From: Ampullaceana balthica
Taxonomy: Eukaryota > Mollusca > Gastropoda > Lymnaeidae
Assembly (NCBI GenBank): GCA_944989445.1
Contig: CALYLW010000166.1
Span: 625,946 to 689,945 of the forward strand
Direction of reading: 5' to 3'
DNA length: 64,000 bases
Below are positions 33,001 through 45,170 of the stretch, piece after piece. Every line of letters starts with the position of its first letter. Within the stretch, counting starts at the first letter, position 1. The position numbers and the translations under genes were made by a program. The notes under the pieces are model-generated. The model ran no database searches, had not been told where the DNA came from, and saw only the letters and a program-made list of their open reading frames with translations.

Positions 33001-33550
33001 CCCTCACAAACTAGGTCCTCCCTGTAAAGGTCACTGCCCCCCCCCCGGGCACATGTCCGAAACACTTCCGCCATGCCTTGTCCGATGTCAAAAAATAAAA
33101 CTCCGTGACATCGTCAGAAGTTTTCTCCTCACCGCGCCCTGGGAAATATTTGAACTGTCGGGATTAAGATTGTCATACCCGCCCCCCCCCCACCTGGTCA
33201 GCGCAACCAGGTCGATACCGCGATTGTATGGGAAGTGAGGGAGGAGGGGGGCCCTATTCCATTACATTAACCATTTCTAGATCTTGATAAACCATCAGCG
33301 GTTCTCGGGTTTTGGTGGACAGTATCCCTGGTGTAAGTCTCATGCGTAGCTGTGGCCATGAGCTCAATAAAAGTCGACTTGAGTGGCGTGACGGGTGGGG
33401 GGCGGGAGATCCGCCCCTGCCACTAACAACCGACAAACGTTCCCAACGTCACTTCATCGCCACTTAAGACCGCCTGTGTTACTTAGAGGACAGATGACCA
33501 ATAGAGAACAATGCCAGAAACTAAACCATAAAGGTATTATTGTATGGGGA
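33001..33550. other. Spacer
   Basis: C-runs at 33037-33047 and 33182-33191. No coding or mobile features seen. Confidence 0.4.
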
Positions 33551-33840
33551 GAAAAAAATGACACATGTCATAGTTACTGCCACAGTGAAGGGGACAAACA
33601 AATGTCACATGTCATAGTTACTGCCACAGTGAAGGGGACAAACAAATGCCACATGTCATAATTACTGCCACAGTGAAGGGGACAAACAAATGCCACATGT
33701 CATAGTTACTGCCACAGTGAAGGGGACAAACAAATGCCACATGTCATAGTTACTGCCACAGTGAAGGGGACAAACAAATGCCACATGTCATAGTTACTAA
33801 CACAGTGAAGGGGACAACCAAATGTCACATGTCATAGTCA
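33551..33840 (+). repeat. 44-bp minisatellite (CATGTCATAGTTACTGCCAC)
   Basis: Six and a half units with CATGTCATAGTTACTGCCAC and GTGAAGGGGACAAACAAATG. Only a few substitutions (GCC/GTC, ACAAAC/ACAACC). Confidence 0.94.
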
Positions 33841-34627
33841 AGTAGTGGACATTATACAAATTAATTCATAGAACAATCACTCGCATAATGTTGTGTAAAT
33901 AATTGTGACAAAATTGACACCCCTGTAAACGCAGGAGTTGAACACGGTCATTCGACTAAATACATGGACATTTGACTAAATACACGGACATTTGACTAAA
34001 TACACGTCGAGGAACCGATTGTTCTATGCAAATCGCCTAAAACACGCCCGGCGGCCGTATAATTAACTCCGATCCACTTATATAATCATGACCAACGGAA
34101 GCATGCAGACGTTTACAAGTGTCCTCACGTTTAATATGCCAGGTCCTACATCTAATTCCATGGTCGCCCCCCACCCCCCGCCTCCTAGTCATGTGACTGA
34201 ATCAACTCTGAAATGTGTGTCTGTTTTATGCTCGGGTTTTGGTGCGTGCACAAAGTCTCGTCTCCATTGGTCGATTTGGAGATGCTTGACAGAGGTCATG
34301 CAAGGGTAGGTGAATGTCACCGTGACCCACTGATGACGAAGAGTTGTGTGGCCATCGAGGTTGAGGATGTGTACAAAGTTTCAGCTCAGGCGGTCATCGG
34401 GTAGATGCTCAAGTTCCAGGTACCAGATTCCACCAGAAACCAAGAACTTTCCAGAAACGCAAGTAAAGGCAGCCAAACAATATGCCGAGCCTCTCCTAGT
34501 CTCGCCAATTCTTTTCAACCCCCAAATATATAATTATTGACTTGAACAAAGACCAGAAAGTTATTTAATTTACTCACTTTTAGCAATTCACCGACAGGAT
34601 AAGGAAAACAGAAGTACAAGACGTGAC
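33841..34627. other. Spacer
   Basis: Three copies of ATTTGACTAAATACA at about 33950-34005; otherwise nothing recognisable. Confidence 0.4.
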
Positions 34628-34800
34628 CAGGGGCGTGGTAAATGTGGTGGGGTTGGCGAAAGGGGCGTCCCCACGTTTTGATTTATTCGGACGTTTGCAT
34701 ATTTAACCGCAGGCGTATTTTCTTTTACTCGGATAATGACGGGGGTTGAGTCAAAACCTTGTTGCGCCCCCGGGCGCAGTGTTCACTATCTACGCCCCTG
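34628..34800 (+). mobile_element. Probable hAT MITE
   Basis: Ends CAGGGGCGTGGTAAATG and, inverted, CAGGGGCGTAGATAGTG agree at the first 9 bases. The flanking octamers GACGTGAC and AACACGAA match poorly, so the target duplication is eroded or the ends are slightly off. Confidence 0.5.
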
Positions 34801-35404
34801 AACACGAATAACTCATACATAATTCAGGCCATACCAACGGCCAGAAGCTTATTGGACGGATTTAAGTCTTGCGTCAACTGACGTAAAGACACAGAAAAGT
34901 ACTTTCAGAAATTCCGATAACTCTCTTCACCATCCCCTGTACGAGCGATCAAATAATGTCCCCTGTCGTATGCCTAATTAATGCTGTTGGTGTGGAGCTG
35001 TCGTGGTTGGTCCCCCTGTCTGTATGTTCGACTGTGTCGTGTAAGTAAGTGGACGGCACATCGTCGCGTGCATGCTAATGTATGTGGGCTTTTAAAAAAA
35101 CGTGTATTGTTCTGGATAATAACAAAATAGAAAGTGGTAGTAGGGGGGAGGGGGGGGACCATTTGGACAGTTTAAATTATTGAAACTGGTAATGTGAGAC
35201 CTCTGGCTGTGGTGGGTTTGTGTATGTATGCTGGAGGGGGTCAGATTTTTACTCGGGAGAGTACGTCCCCCCTCGACTGTTCCTCCATGTAGATTGATTT
35301 TTGGGCACGACTGTGCTCGTTGGTGTATTAGTCTATGTGCGTGGGAGGGCAGAAATAGTGGGTGGAGCTTTTTGTCATATTATTGGTATTAGTAAAGATT
35401 TCAG
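34801..35404. other. Spacer before the 32-bp array
   Basis: No feature beyond a G-run near 35145-35158. Confidence 0.4.
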
Positions 35405-38400
35405 CCCACACAACTCAATACCACACCCCATATCTGCCCACACAACTCAATACCACACCCCATATCTGCCCACACAACTCAATACCACACCCCATATCTG
35501 CCCACACAACTCAATACCACACCCCATATCTGCCCACACAGCTCAATACCACACCCCATATCTGCCCACACAGCTCAATACCACACCCCATATCTGCCCC
35601 CACAACTCAATACCACACCCCATATATGCCCACACAACTCAATACCACACCCCATATCTGCCCACACAACTCAATACCACACCCCATATCTGCCCACACA
35701 ACTCAATACCACACCCCATATCTGCCCACACAACTCAATACCACACCCCATATCTGCCCACACAACTCAATACCACACCCCATATCTGCCCACACAACTC
35801 AATACCACACCCCATATCTGCCCACACAACTCAATACCACACCCCATATCTGCCCACACAACTCAATACCACACCCCATATCTGCCCACACAACTCAATA
35901 CCACACCCCATATCTGCCCACACAACTCAATACCACACCCCATATCTGCCCACACAACTCAATACCACACCCCATATCTGCCCACACAACTCAATACCAC
36001 ACCCCATATCTGCCCACACAACTCAATACCACACCCCATATCTGCCCACACAACTAAATACCACACCCCATATCTGCCCACACAACTCAATACCACACCC
36101 CATATCGGCCCACACAACTCAATACCACACCCCATATCTGCCCACACAACTCAATACCACACCCCATATCTGCCCACACAACTCAATACCACACCCCATA
36201 TCTGCCCACACAACTCAATACCACACCCCATATCTGCCCACACAACTCAATACCACACCCCATATCTGCCCACACAACTCAATACCACACCCCATATCTG
36301 CCCACACAACTCAATACCACACCCCATATCTGCCCACACAACTCAATACCACACCCCATATCTGCCCACACAACTCAATACCACACCCCATATCTGCCCA
36401 CACAACTCAATACCACACCCCATATCTGCCCACACAACTCAATACCACACCCCATATCTGCCCACACAACTCAATACCACACCCCAATATCTGCCCAAAC
36501 AACTCAATACCACACCCCATATCTGCCCACACAACTCAATACCACACCCCATATCTGCCCACACAACTCAATACCACACCCCATATCGGCCCACACAACT
36601 CAATACCACACCCCATATCTGCCCACACAACTCAATACCACACCCCATATCTGCCCACACAACTCAATACCACATCCCATATCTGCCCACACAACTCAAT
36701 ACCACACCCCATATCTGCCCACACAACTCAATACCACACCCCATATCTGCCCACACGACTCAATACCACATCCATATCTGCCCACACAACTCAATACCAC
36801 ACCCCATATCTGCCCACACAACTCAATACCACACCCCATATCTGCCCACACAACTCAATACCACACCCCATATCTGCCCACACAACTCAATACCACACCC
36901 CATATCTGCCCACACAACTCAATACCACACCCCATATCTGCCCACACAACTCAATACCACACCCCATATCTGCCCACACAACTCAATACCACACCCCATA
37001 TCTGCCCACACAACTCAATACCACACCCCATATCTGCCCACACAACTCAATACCACACCCCATATCTGCCCACACAACTCAATACCACACCCCATATCTG
37101 CCCACACAACTCAATACCACACCCCATATCTGCCCACACAACTCAATACCACACCCCATATCTGCCCACACAACTCAATACCACACCCCATATCTGCCCA
37201 CACAACTCAATACCACACCCCATATCTGCCCACACAACTCAATACCACACCCCATATCTGCCCACACAACTAAATACCACACCCCATATCTGCCCACACA
37301 ACTCAATACCACACCCCATATCGGCCCACACAACTCAATACCACACCCCATATCTGCCCACACAACTCAATACCACACCCCATATCTGCCCACACAACTC
37401 AATACCACACCCCATATCTGCCCACACAACTCAATACCACACCCCATATCTGCCCACACAACTCAATACCACACCCCATATCTGCCCACACAACTCCATA
37501 CCACACCCCATATCTGCCCACACAACTCAATACCACACCCCATATCTGCCCACACAACTCAATACCACACCCCATATCTGCCCACACAACTCAATACCAC
37601 ACCCCATATCTGCCCACACAACTCAATACCACACCCCATATCTGCCCACACAACTCAATACCACACCCCATATCTGCCCACACAACTAAATACCACACCC
37701 CATATCTGCCCAAACAACTCAATACCACACCCCATATCTGCCCACACAACTAAATACCACACCCCATATCTGCCCACACAACTCAATACCACACCCCATA
37801 TCGGCCCACACAACTCAATACCACACCCCATATCTGCCCACACAACTCAATACCACACCCCATATCTGCCCACACGACTCAATACCACATTCCATATCTG
37901 CCCACACAACTCAATACCACACCCCATATCTGCCCACACAACTCAATACCACACCCCATATCTGCCCACACGACTCAATACCACATTCCATATCTGCCCA
38001 CACGACTCAATACCACACCCCATATCTGCCCACACAACTCAATACCACACCCCATATCTGCCCACACAACTCAATACCACACCCCATATCTGCCCACACA
38101 ACTCAATACCACACCCAATATCTGCCCACACAACTCAATATCACACCCCATATCTGCCCACACGACTCAATACCATATTCCATATCTGCCCACACAACTC
38201 AATACCACACCCCATATCTGCCCACACAACTCAATACCACACCCCATATCTGCCCACACAAATCACTACCACACCCCATATCTGCCCACACAACTCAATA
38301 CCACACCCCATATCTGCCCACACAACTCAATACCACACCCCATATCTGCACACACGACTCAATACCACATTCCATATCTGCCCACACAACTCAATACCAC

Positions 38401-39127
38401 ACCCCATATCTGCCCACACAACTCAATACCACACCCCATATCTGCCCACACAACTCAATACCACACCCCATATGTTCCCACACAACTCAATACCACACCC
38501 CATATCTGCCCAGTCAACTCAATACCACACCCCATATCTGCCCACACAGCTCAATACCACACCCCATATCTGCCCACACAGCTCAATACCACACCCCATA
38601 TCTGCCCACACAGCTCAATACCACACCCCATATCTGCCCCCACAACTCAATACCACACCCCATATCTGCCGACACAACTCAATACCACACCCCATATCAG
38701 CCCACACAACTCTATACCACACCCCATATCTGCCCACACAACTCAATACCACACCCAATTTCAGTCCACACAACTCTATACCACACCCCATATCTGCCCA
38801 CACAACTCAATACCACACCCCATATCAGCCCACACAACTCAATACCACACCCCATATGTTCCCACACAACTCAATACCACACCCCATATCTGACCACACA
38901 ACTCAATACCGCACCCCATATTTGCCCACACAACTCAATACCGCACCCCATATCTGCCCACACAACTCAATACCGCCCCCATATCTGCCCACACAACTCA
39001 ATACCACACCCCATATCTGCCCACACAACTCAATACCAAACCCCATATCTGCCCACACAACTCAATACCGCACCTCATATCTGCCCACACAACTCAATAC
39101 CACACCCCATATCCTCCCACCCACTCA
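35405..39127 (+). repeat. 32-bp minisatellite, about 116 units (CACACAACTCAATACCACAC)
   Basis: The largest array here, 3.7 kb, unit CACACAACTCAATACCACAC plus CCCATATCTGCC. No stop falls in any plus-strand frame of the consensus, so a 1276-codon frame (35301-39131) spans it; this is not a gene. Variant pairs (CAACTAAATACC followed by TATCGGCCC) recur at about 36053, 37269 and 37749, in 32-bp multiples, showing higher-order duplication. The right 0.9 kb is more varied (GACTC, TTCC, GTTCCC, GCACCCC). Confidence 0.97.
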
Positions 39128-39329
39128 ATGATACCTCCCCCCCCCAACACCCTTCCATAACGGTATTTGTAACATGAACCAATCAATACCACGACTTATT
39201 TTGTTGTTAAAATGCCAGGCTTAACGTGAAATTCAAGACATTGTTCAATTGTGTTCAAGCCAAGGGAAATTACCCGCCCGTAAATCAATATCACAAGTTC
39301 ACTCTGCGAGCACAGTTCAGAAATGTTAC

Positions 39330-39810
39330 GGGAGTTGATACAACATCAGTGTGCACCAGAATGTAGCCTAGGAATTGCTGCCACATCAGTGTCCACCAGA
39401 ATGTAACCTAGGAATTGCTGCCACAACAGTGTCCACCAGAATGTAACCTAGGAATTGCTGCCACAACAGTGTCCACCAGAATGTAACCTAGGAATTGCTG
39501 CCACAACAGTGTCCACCAGAATGTAGCCTAGGAATTGCTGCCACAACAGTGTCCACCAGAATGTAACCTAGGAATTGCTGCCACATCAGTGTCCACCAGA
39601 ATGTAACCTAGGAATTGCTGCCACATCAGTGTCCACCAGAATGTAACCTAGGAATTGCTGCCACATCAGTGTCCACCAGAATGTAACCTAGGAATTGCTG
39701 TCACAACAGTGTCCACCAGAATGTAACCTAGGAATTGCTGCCACAACAGTGTCCACCAGAATGTAGCCTAGGAATTGCTGCCACATCAGTGTCCACCAGA
39801 ATTTAGCCTG
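39330..39810 (+). repeat. 40-bp minisatellite (AGTGTCCACCAGAATGTAAC)
   Basis: Twelve units of 40 bp with AGTGTCCACCAGAATGTAAC and CTAGGAATTGCTGCCACA. The only frequent variants are ACAACAG/ACATCAG and TAACC/TAGCC. Confidence 0.96.
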
Positions 39811-39814
39811 TTTC

Positions 39815-40020
39815 TTTTCTATGACATTTCTTCAAATGACCTCTATTTCTATGACATTTCTTCAAATGACCTCTATTTCTAGGACATTTCTAACGACCTC
39901 TATTTCTAGGACATTTCATACGACCTCTATTTCTAGGACATTTCTAACGACCTCTATTTCTAGGACATTTCTAACGACCTCTATTTCTAGGACATTTCTA
40001 ACGAGCGCCACGTCAAAGTA
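39815..40020 (+). repeat. 27-bp minisatellite (TTTCTAGGACATTTCTAACG)
   Basis: Eight units. The first two are 30 bp (CTTCAAATGACC), the rest 27 bp (TCTAACGACC). It directly abuts the 40-bp array and a hAT MITE. Confidence 0.94.
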
Positions 40021-40031
40021 ATCCTCTAAAA

Positions 40032-40861
40032 CAGTGTTTCTCAAATAGGGGCTCATTTGACCTTATGCAGAGGTGTACTTATAACAATTTTATAGACAAA
40101 CGAGCAACCAAGCCCGTCCAAGGACGTTCCGCCACCGTTCGGTGGCATGTCGTAACTCCCCTCCAACAGCCGTCTCGACCGGCATACATGTGCATCACGT
40201 CAAAAATACTATCTATCCTCTATATATATAATTCTCTTCGTGGTCGGACCCTGCGAGACACCAAGCTGCAAGTATGTTCAACAGATACTAATTTTAGAAA
40301 GCAGCGCACCAAATTACTGCACCAATGCATCAAAAGGTGTGCAAATTAAATATGCGCTGTAAAAAAATTATATGACGTCATTGTTTTCGCTGATATTTTA
40401 ATTTTGTAAAAAGGGAAACATGTAAAAAGTTATAAAATACTTTTTGTACATTTCAGAAAGTTTAATATTTCGTATTGATCAAACAAGGACAAGTTAGTTG
40501 GGATTTTGATTAAGTTGGGCGCCCTAGGCGCCCTAAAAAATTGCATTTTTTCAAAATAAATAGATTTCAGCTGAACACTTCCGTCATTTTTTACGGGTGA
40601 TACGCCGCGGGTCTCTCCAGAGTTCCTTCTTTTCATTCACTCACAGTCGTTTGCCCAAACCCACCCCATTTTGACAACCGTGTCTTTCAGGAAGTCTTCG
40701 CCCGTCACTAAATCATTAGCGGCGTATGCTACGCCGCGGGTCAGCTAGTTCATTATAGTTAAAATAAATAACTCGTACAAACAGAGCTTTTCACTATAAA
40801 TCACAACGGGCATAAATGTTTTCTTTCTTCCTGCATGACAGAAAATAATTGAGAAACACTG
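40032..40861 (+). mobile_element. hAT MITE carrying a nested Helitron
   Basis: Perfect 13-bp inverted ends CAGTGTTTCTCAA / TTGAGAAACACTG. Flanks CTCTAAAA (40024-40031) and CTCTAAAC (40862-40869) agree at 7 of 8 bases. Removing the Helitron leaves a MITE of about 290 bp with no ORF. Confidence 0.88.
40212..40748 (+). mobile_element. Non-autonomous Helitron with 3' hairpin and CTAG end
   Basis: Helitrons are rolling-circle transposons that insert between A and T. The 5' end is A|TCTATCCTCTATATATATA (start 40212, or 40216). The 3' end has the hairpin GCGGCGTA-TGC-TACGCCGC (40719-40737), a 7-nt spacer and CTAG (40745-40748), followed by T. An internal second hairpin GGGCGCC-CTA-GGCGCCC lies near 40519-40535; in the copy at 2820-3172 the equivalent hairpin is the terminus. 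No Rep/helicase coding. Confidence 0.8.
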
Positions 40862-40869
40862 CTCTAAAC

Positions 40870-41569
40870 CAATTTCTCCTCAAACTAAATAAGTAGGCCA
40901 ATCCACCATATTGATACTGATACTTTTAGATAAAGGGGTCTATAGCAACGATACACCCCTCTTCCCCCCATAACACACACGGAGCTTTGTTCCACGTTAC
41001 GGCAATCTTCAACATCTCGTCATATTTCCCAATGACGAACGACGTCGCATGACCTTTGCCAGAGGTCATTTTCCGTTCACCCCGTCACTTCCTGTTACCG
41101 ATGCCATATTCCGGAAACCCGGAGACAAGGGAAGTAATAAAATAGATAAAATCTTAGGTGCCCGATATTTTAGTAGCTGTTCGTTTACATAGGACTTCCA
41201 AAAGACGGGGGCAGGGGGGTGGGGGTGAAGGATTCTCTGACACCTGATATCGTAGTGTCTTATGATGTCTCTCTTTTATGGCAATAGTAAAGACGTCGAT
41301 AATCCGGTCCCATCCTATCAGGGCGATCAACTTTCCGGGGGTTTTCCGGAGCTTAAACAAAAAACATATGTCGTAACTATTGAGGTCACGATTGACCACG
41401 TGAGATGTCAAAGGCCAAAGGTCACTCTATTGCGAGGGCTATAAGGCGTAATTTAATTTTGATATTTTCATATTTTATAAATATCTTTTTTTTAAAAATA
41501 TGTTGTAGTCTAGATTGTTTAAGCGCAGCACATGTTTGATGCCCAACAAATTAGCGTGTATTCTTGTAG
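40870..41569. other. Stretch without recognisable gene
   Basis: Mixed composition, with a GGGGGCAGGGGGGTGGGGGTG run near 41206-41226 split over several G-runs. No coding evidence. Confidence 0.4.
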
Positions 41570-42110
41570 TGAGAGTGGGGGAAGGCGTGTACTGGGATGG
41601 GGGAAGGCGTGTACTGGGGATGGGGGAAGGCGTGTACTGGGAGTGGGGGAAGGTGTGTACTGGGAGTGGGGGAAGGCGTGTACTGGGAGTGGGGGAAGGC
41701 GTGTACTGGGAGCGGGGGAAGGCGTGTACTGGGAGCGGGGGAAGGCGTGTACTGGGAGTGGGGGAAGGCGTGTTCTGGAAGCGGGGGAAGGCGTGTGCTG
41801 GGAGTGGGGGAAGGCGTGTACTTGGAGTGGGGGAAGGCCTGAACTGGGAGTGGGGGAAGGCCTGAACTGGGAGTGGGGGAAGGCGTGTACTTGGAGTGGG
41901 GGAAGGCGTGTTCTGGAAGCGGGGGAAGGCGTGTACTGGGAGTGGGGGAAGGCCTGAACTGGGAGTGGGGGAAGGCCTGAACTGGGAGTGGGGGAAGGCG
42001 TGTACTTGGAGTGAGGGAAGGCCTGAACTGGGAGTGGGGGAAGGCCTGAACTGGGAGTGGGGGAAGGCGTGTACTTGGAGTGGGGGAAGGCCTGAACTGG
42101 GAGCGGTGGT
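41570..42110 (+). repeat. 23-bp G-rich minisatellite (AAGGCGTGTACTGGGAGTGG)
   Basis: About 23 units of AAGGCGTGTACTGGGAGTGG plus GGG. Two main variants, GCGTGTACT and GCCTGAACT, the second dominating from 41830 on. Five-G runs in each unit make plus-strand G-quadruplexes likely. Confidence 0.95.
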
Positions 42111-42310
42111 TTGGAGCATGAGCAATGTTCCCTTTAAACTGCGTGGCGGCACAGACATGTGACCGATGCCGCGCAGAAAGGTTTTTTAATTACCGCGCAT
42201 CAAATTTAGTAAAACATTGCACACGAGTTGTTTCTTTTTATTTAACTTGCACAAGGATCAACGAACCGCAGAGGTGAAATTGAACATTAGTGATAAAATT
42301 ATGTTTGCAA

Positions 42311-42455
42311 CTATCATAATAATCATTGTCATAATCGTAATCATAACATGTTGGATGCAATCGTCAACGTTCGGAGGGAAGTCTAACAACCGATACGCGC
42401 GGTTCTCAGAAAATTGGAGATGATGGCCCCAATGGGCCCGCGTGTCTGAGATCGA
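42311..42455 (-). mobile_element. SINE-like repeat, reverse copy
   Basis: Reverse complement of the repeat at 5656-5826: an ATAATC tract, then TCGGAGGGAAGTCTAACAAC, CGATACG, CTCAGAAAATT and AGATGATGGCCCC. The simple repeat again sits at the same end. Confidence 0.6.
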
Positions 42456-42865
42456 TTGTTGCAGGCTGTTGAAAATATCCACTAGAAATGGAAACATAAA
42501 ACCTGGCCAAGTAAACGTTGCGCCAAGAGACACATCATTTGGAAAATTGCTCAAAACAGCATCATTTGTTTGTGTGATAAAACATCATTTACTGCACACC
42601 AAAAAAAAACACACACAAAAAATAACATACAAACAAAAAAAAACACCAAAATTGAAACAGTTATTGACTGTTGGCCTCTAGTATTTAATGACGTTCTTTT
42701 TACAGTTGTTGATTTTATAAGTAAAGAGTTTTGTCTTAGTGACACTGTGACAGCGGGGGTTGGGGGTGGGTGTGTTCCGGGGGGGGGGAGCGTACGTCCG
42801 AGTGTGAAGCGCGAGATGGAAATACGGTGCTTGGAATCATTTTTCTTCTTGTTGTTGCTCACATT
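42456..42865. other. Spacer
   Basis: A-rich tracts at 42601-42650 and a G-run at 42778-42789. Nothing else seen. Confidence 0.4.
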
Positions 42866-43030
42866 GGGCTGTAACTAGTCCAACTGCAACATTTGTGCTG
42901 ACGTCACAAACACACATTGTAACTAGTCCAAATGTAACATTTGTGCTGACGTCACAAACACACATTGTAACTAGTCCAATTGTAACATTTGTGCTGACGT
43001 CACAAACACACATTGTAACCAGCCCCATGT
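42866..43030 (+). repeat. 48-bp repeat, each unit with a TGACGTCA palindrome
   Basis: Three and a half units with TGTAACTAGTCCAA, CATTTGTGCTGACGTCACAA and ACACACAT. TGACGTCA is the consensus cAMP-response element; three copies are spaced 48 bp apart. No promoter or gene is visible nearby, so function is not implied. Confidence 0.9.
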
Positions 43031-43440
43031 AACATTAATATTATTTTTTCTCTCCCGCACACAACGCCTCGTGCGTCCATGCGCCAATTCCTTCACCTCT
43101 CGAGTGAGGTTGCGAGTGCTGTACACTTGTTTTCAAAGGCACTTTGCAATTGTTTAAGGAAATCGATTTACATCCAAGGATTGTCGCTGCGCCACAAACT
43201 TAATACCCGTGGCTGGACGTAGTCTTAACTCCAAACCATGGGCGGTTAGCGTTGGGCTTCATCACGTGATGAGCACGTGCAACTGACTGAGTCGAGTCAA
43301 AGCTTGTAATGGGAAGGAAATAATCTCTCATTAAAAATGTAGGTTTAAAAAAGTGATGAAAGTCAAGAAACTAAAATCTCATATAGCAACGAGTCTTCCA
43401 ATCACAATCATGAGAAGGGAAAGAAGCAATGTTTCCTCTA
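43031..43440. other. Spacer
   Basis: No repeat or coding signal recognised. Confidence 0.4.
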
Positions 43441-43442
43441 AG

Positions 43443-43947
43443 GTAAGTTAAAAATAAGAAAAACCCGTAAAAAAAACCAAGTTTTTGACTATAAATCCTT
43501 TATGTACGAGAAGTAATTAAAAGAATGTTCACTATAATACGCAGCGCCAGACCATCCAGAAATACAAAATTGCAGTTGTGTCGTAAAACATGTTTAATAT
43601 AATGCGCACCGATCAGGAATATGTTTATAAAAAAGAGCTGTCAATAAAATACGCACCTTATTTCGCGACAGAATGGTTGTTCAAGATAATACGCACCGCG
43701 ACGCTCTATCTCAAAAAATAGCATGATACATAGGAATAAATAAAATAATATAAAAAATCAATAATTTAATTACGGTACATGCGATCGATCTGAAATTTTG
43801 ATACATTGTTTTTATCATCGGTACGAAACTGCCTGCAAAATTTCAGCTCGCTATCTTGCGAGCAAGTGGGTTAAAAATCGATTAAAAGTTTTGGCGACAA
43901 GGTCGGTCGGCCGCAGACACCACGAGTTAATATAAAGGATTTAAAAA
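43443..43947 (+). mobile_element. HINE/Helitron-like small element
   Basis: Near-identical to 420-916, from AATAAGAAAAACCCGTAAAA to AATATAAAGGATTTAAAAA, in a non-LINE context on both sides. It therefore defines the family as an independent mobile unit of about 500 bp. Confidence 0.7.
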
Positions 43948-45039
43948 CAACTCATGTGCAAGGTTGCGATATTTTCTAAAATTTGCTGCGCGGCAATTAT
44001 AAACTACTGCGCGGCGTCGGTCACATATCTGCTAGGCCGCGCCGCCGCGCAGCTTAAAGGGAACATTGGACGGAAGTGCAAGATATTGTTGCGATGCTTG
44101 GTGTTGGTGTCGCCATCTCAGTGACCAAACACTCACAATCACAATCACAGATTCAATTTGTAGTTACTCAAACTTTGATCCAACCAGCAGAGTTATGCCT
44201 GAAACACACACACACACACACACACCAGCTAACACACAGTTTTAAACATGTTTTTGTTTGGTTCACGTCCACTAACCTGACTCAAATAACGTAGAATAAA
44301 CGGAAATCTATTGAGATTAACAAAGAATTCACGGATATTAGATAAATACCTTAATGAAATTCATCCAGTTGAATGTAAATCCCCGATTGTTCTATTAATA
44401 GATTACCGCCATGATGTGATGATGACTAATTTTATCACTGCTTAACGCCAAACCTTTCCCCCATTCCACCACCCATGAAAATCAGTTGTCCAAAGACAAG
44501 CAAGCACCCCCCCCCCAACCCAAGTTTGCCACGTTCTCGTGTTGACGTCACACATCAAATGGTTCGCTGTTTTCAGGACAGCACTCTAATGACGAGCAAT
44601 TACTCGTTTACTCCTAGGCCAGGATGAAATGTCGGCGAGGGGAACAGGTGCAAGTCATAGGATTGTCGCTTTCCCATCAACGACAAAAGATTAGCATGTC
44701 GCGTTGTTGTTGTTGTAGATAATGTTGTTGTCTACAGGAGCGTGAACTTTCAACGGGGCGCGTTGCCACACTAGAGACAGGGGGAGCTGGGGTCTCCCTT
44801 GCCCCCAATTTTCTAGTTCGTTGCCCTGGTCACCCAATGCCCACCACTTGACCTCGTTACTGTCCCCAACAGCCGTAAGTTCCCACTCAAATCCATATCC
44901 ACATAATCCACATAAGCCATGTGCCGATATTCAAATCTGGAATCCTCAGTTAGACCGGAAACACGCCACGCCTCCTCAGAGCAGACGCGTATAAATGGGT
45001 CGCCTCATTAGAAAATGGCTCTTCACTCTAAAAAGTTTA
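43948..45039. other. Stretch without recognisable gene
   Basis: A CA microsatellite at 44203-44224 and a C-run at 44507-44516. No ORF with known domains. Confidence 0.4.
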
Positions 45040-45170
45040 TCGACCCGAGACCCGAGACTCAAGACCCGAGACTCAAGACCCGAGACCCGAGACTCGAGAC
45101 TCAACTCAAGACCCGAGACTCGAGACTCAAGACTCGAGACTCGAGACTCGAGACCCGAGACTCAAGACAC
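45040..45170 (+). repeat. GAGACTC/GAGACCC short tandem array
   Basis: Seven-to-eight-base units CGAGACT, CGAGACC and CAAGACT in varying order; strongly degenerate. Confidence 0.88.

Noticed and set aside
31648..33014. Ser/His/Thr-rich 421-445-codon frames
   Set aside because: By-product of the 29-bp array.
35301..39131. 1276-codon open reading frame
   Set aside because: It is the 32-bp array read in a stop-free frame; the peptide simply repeats with the array and the other plus frames are open too.
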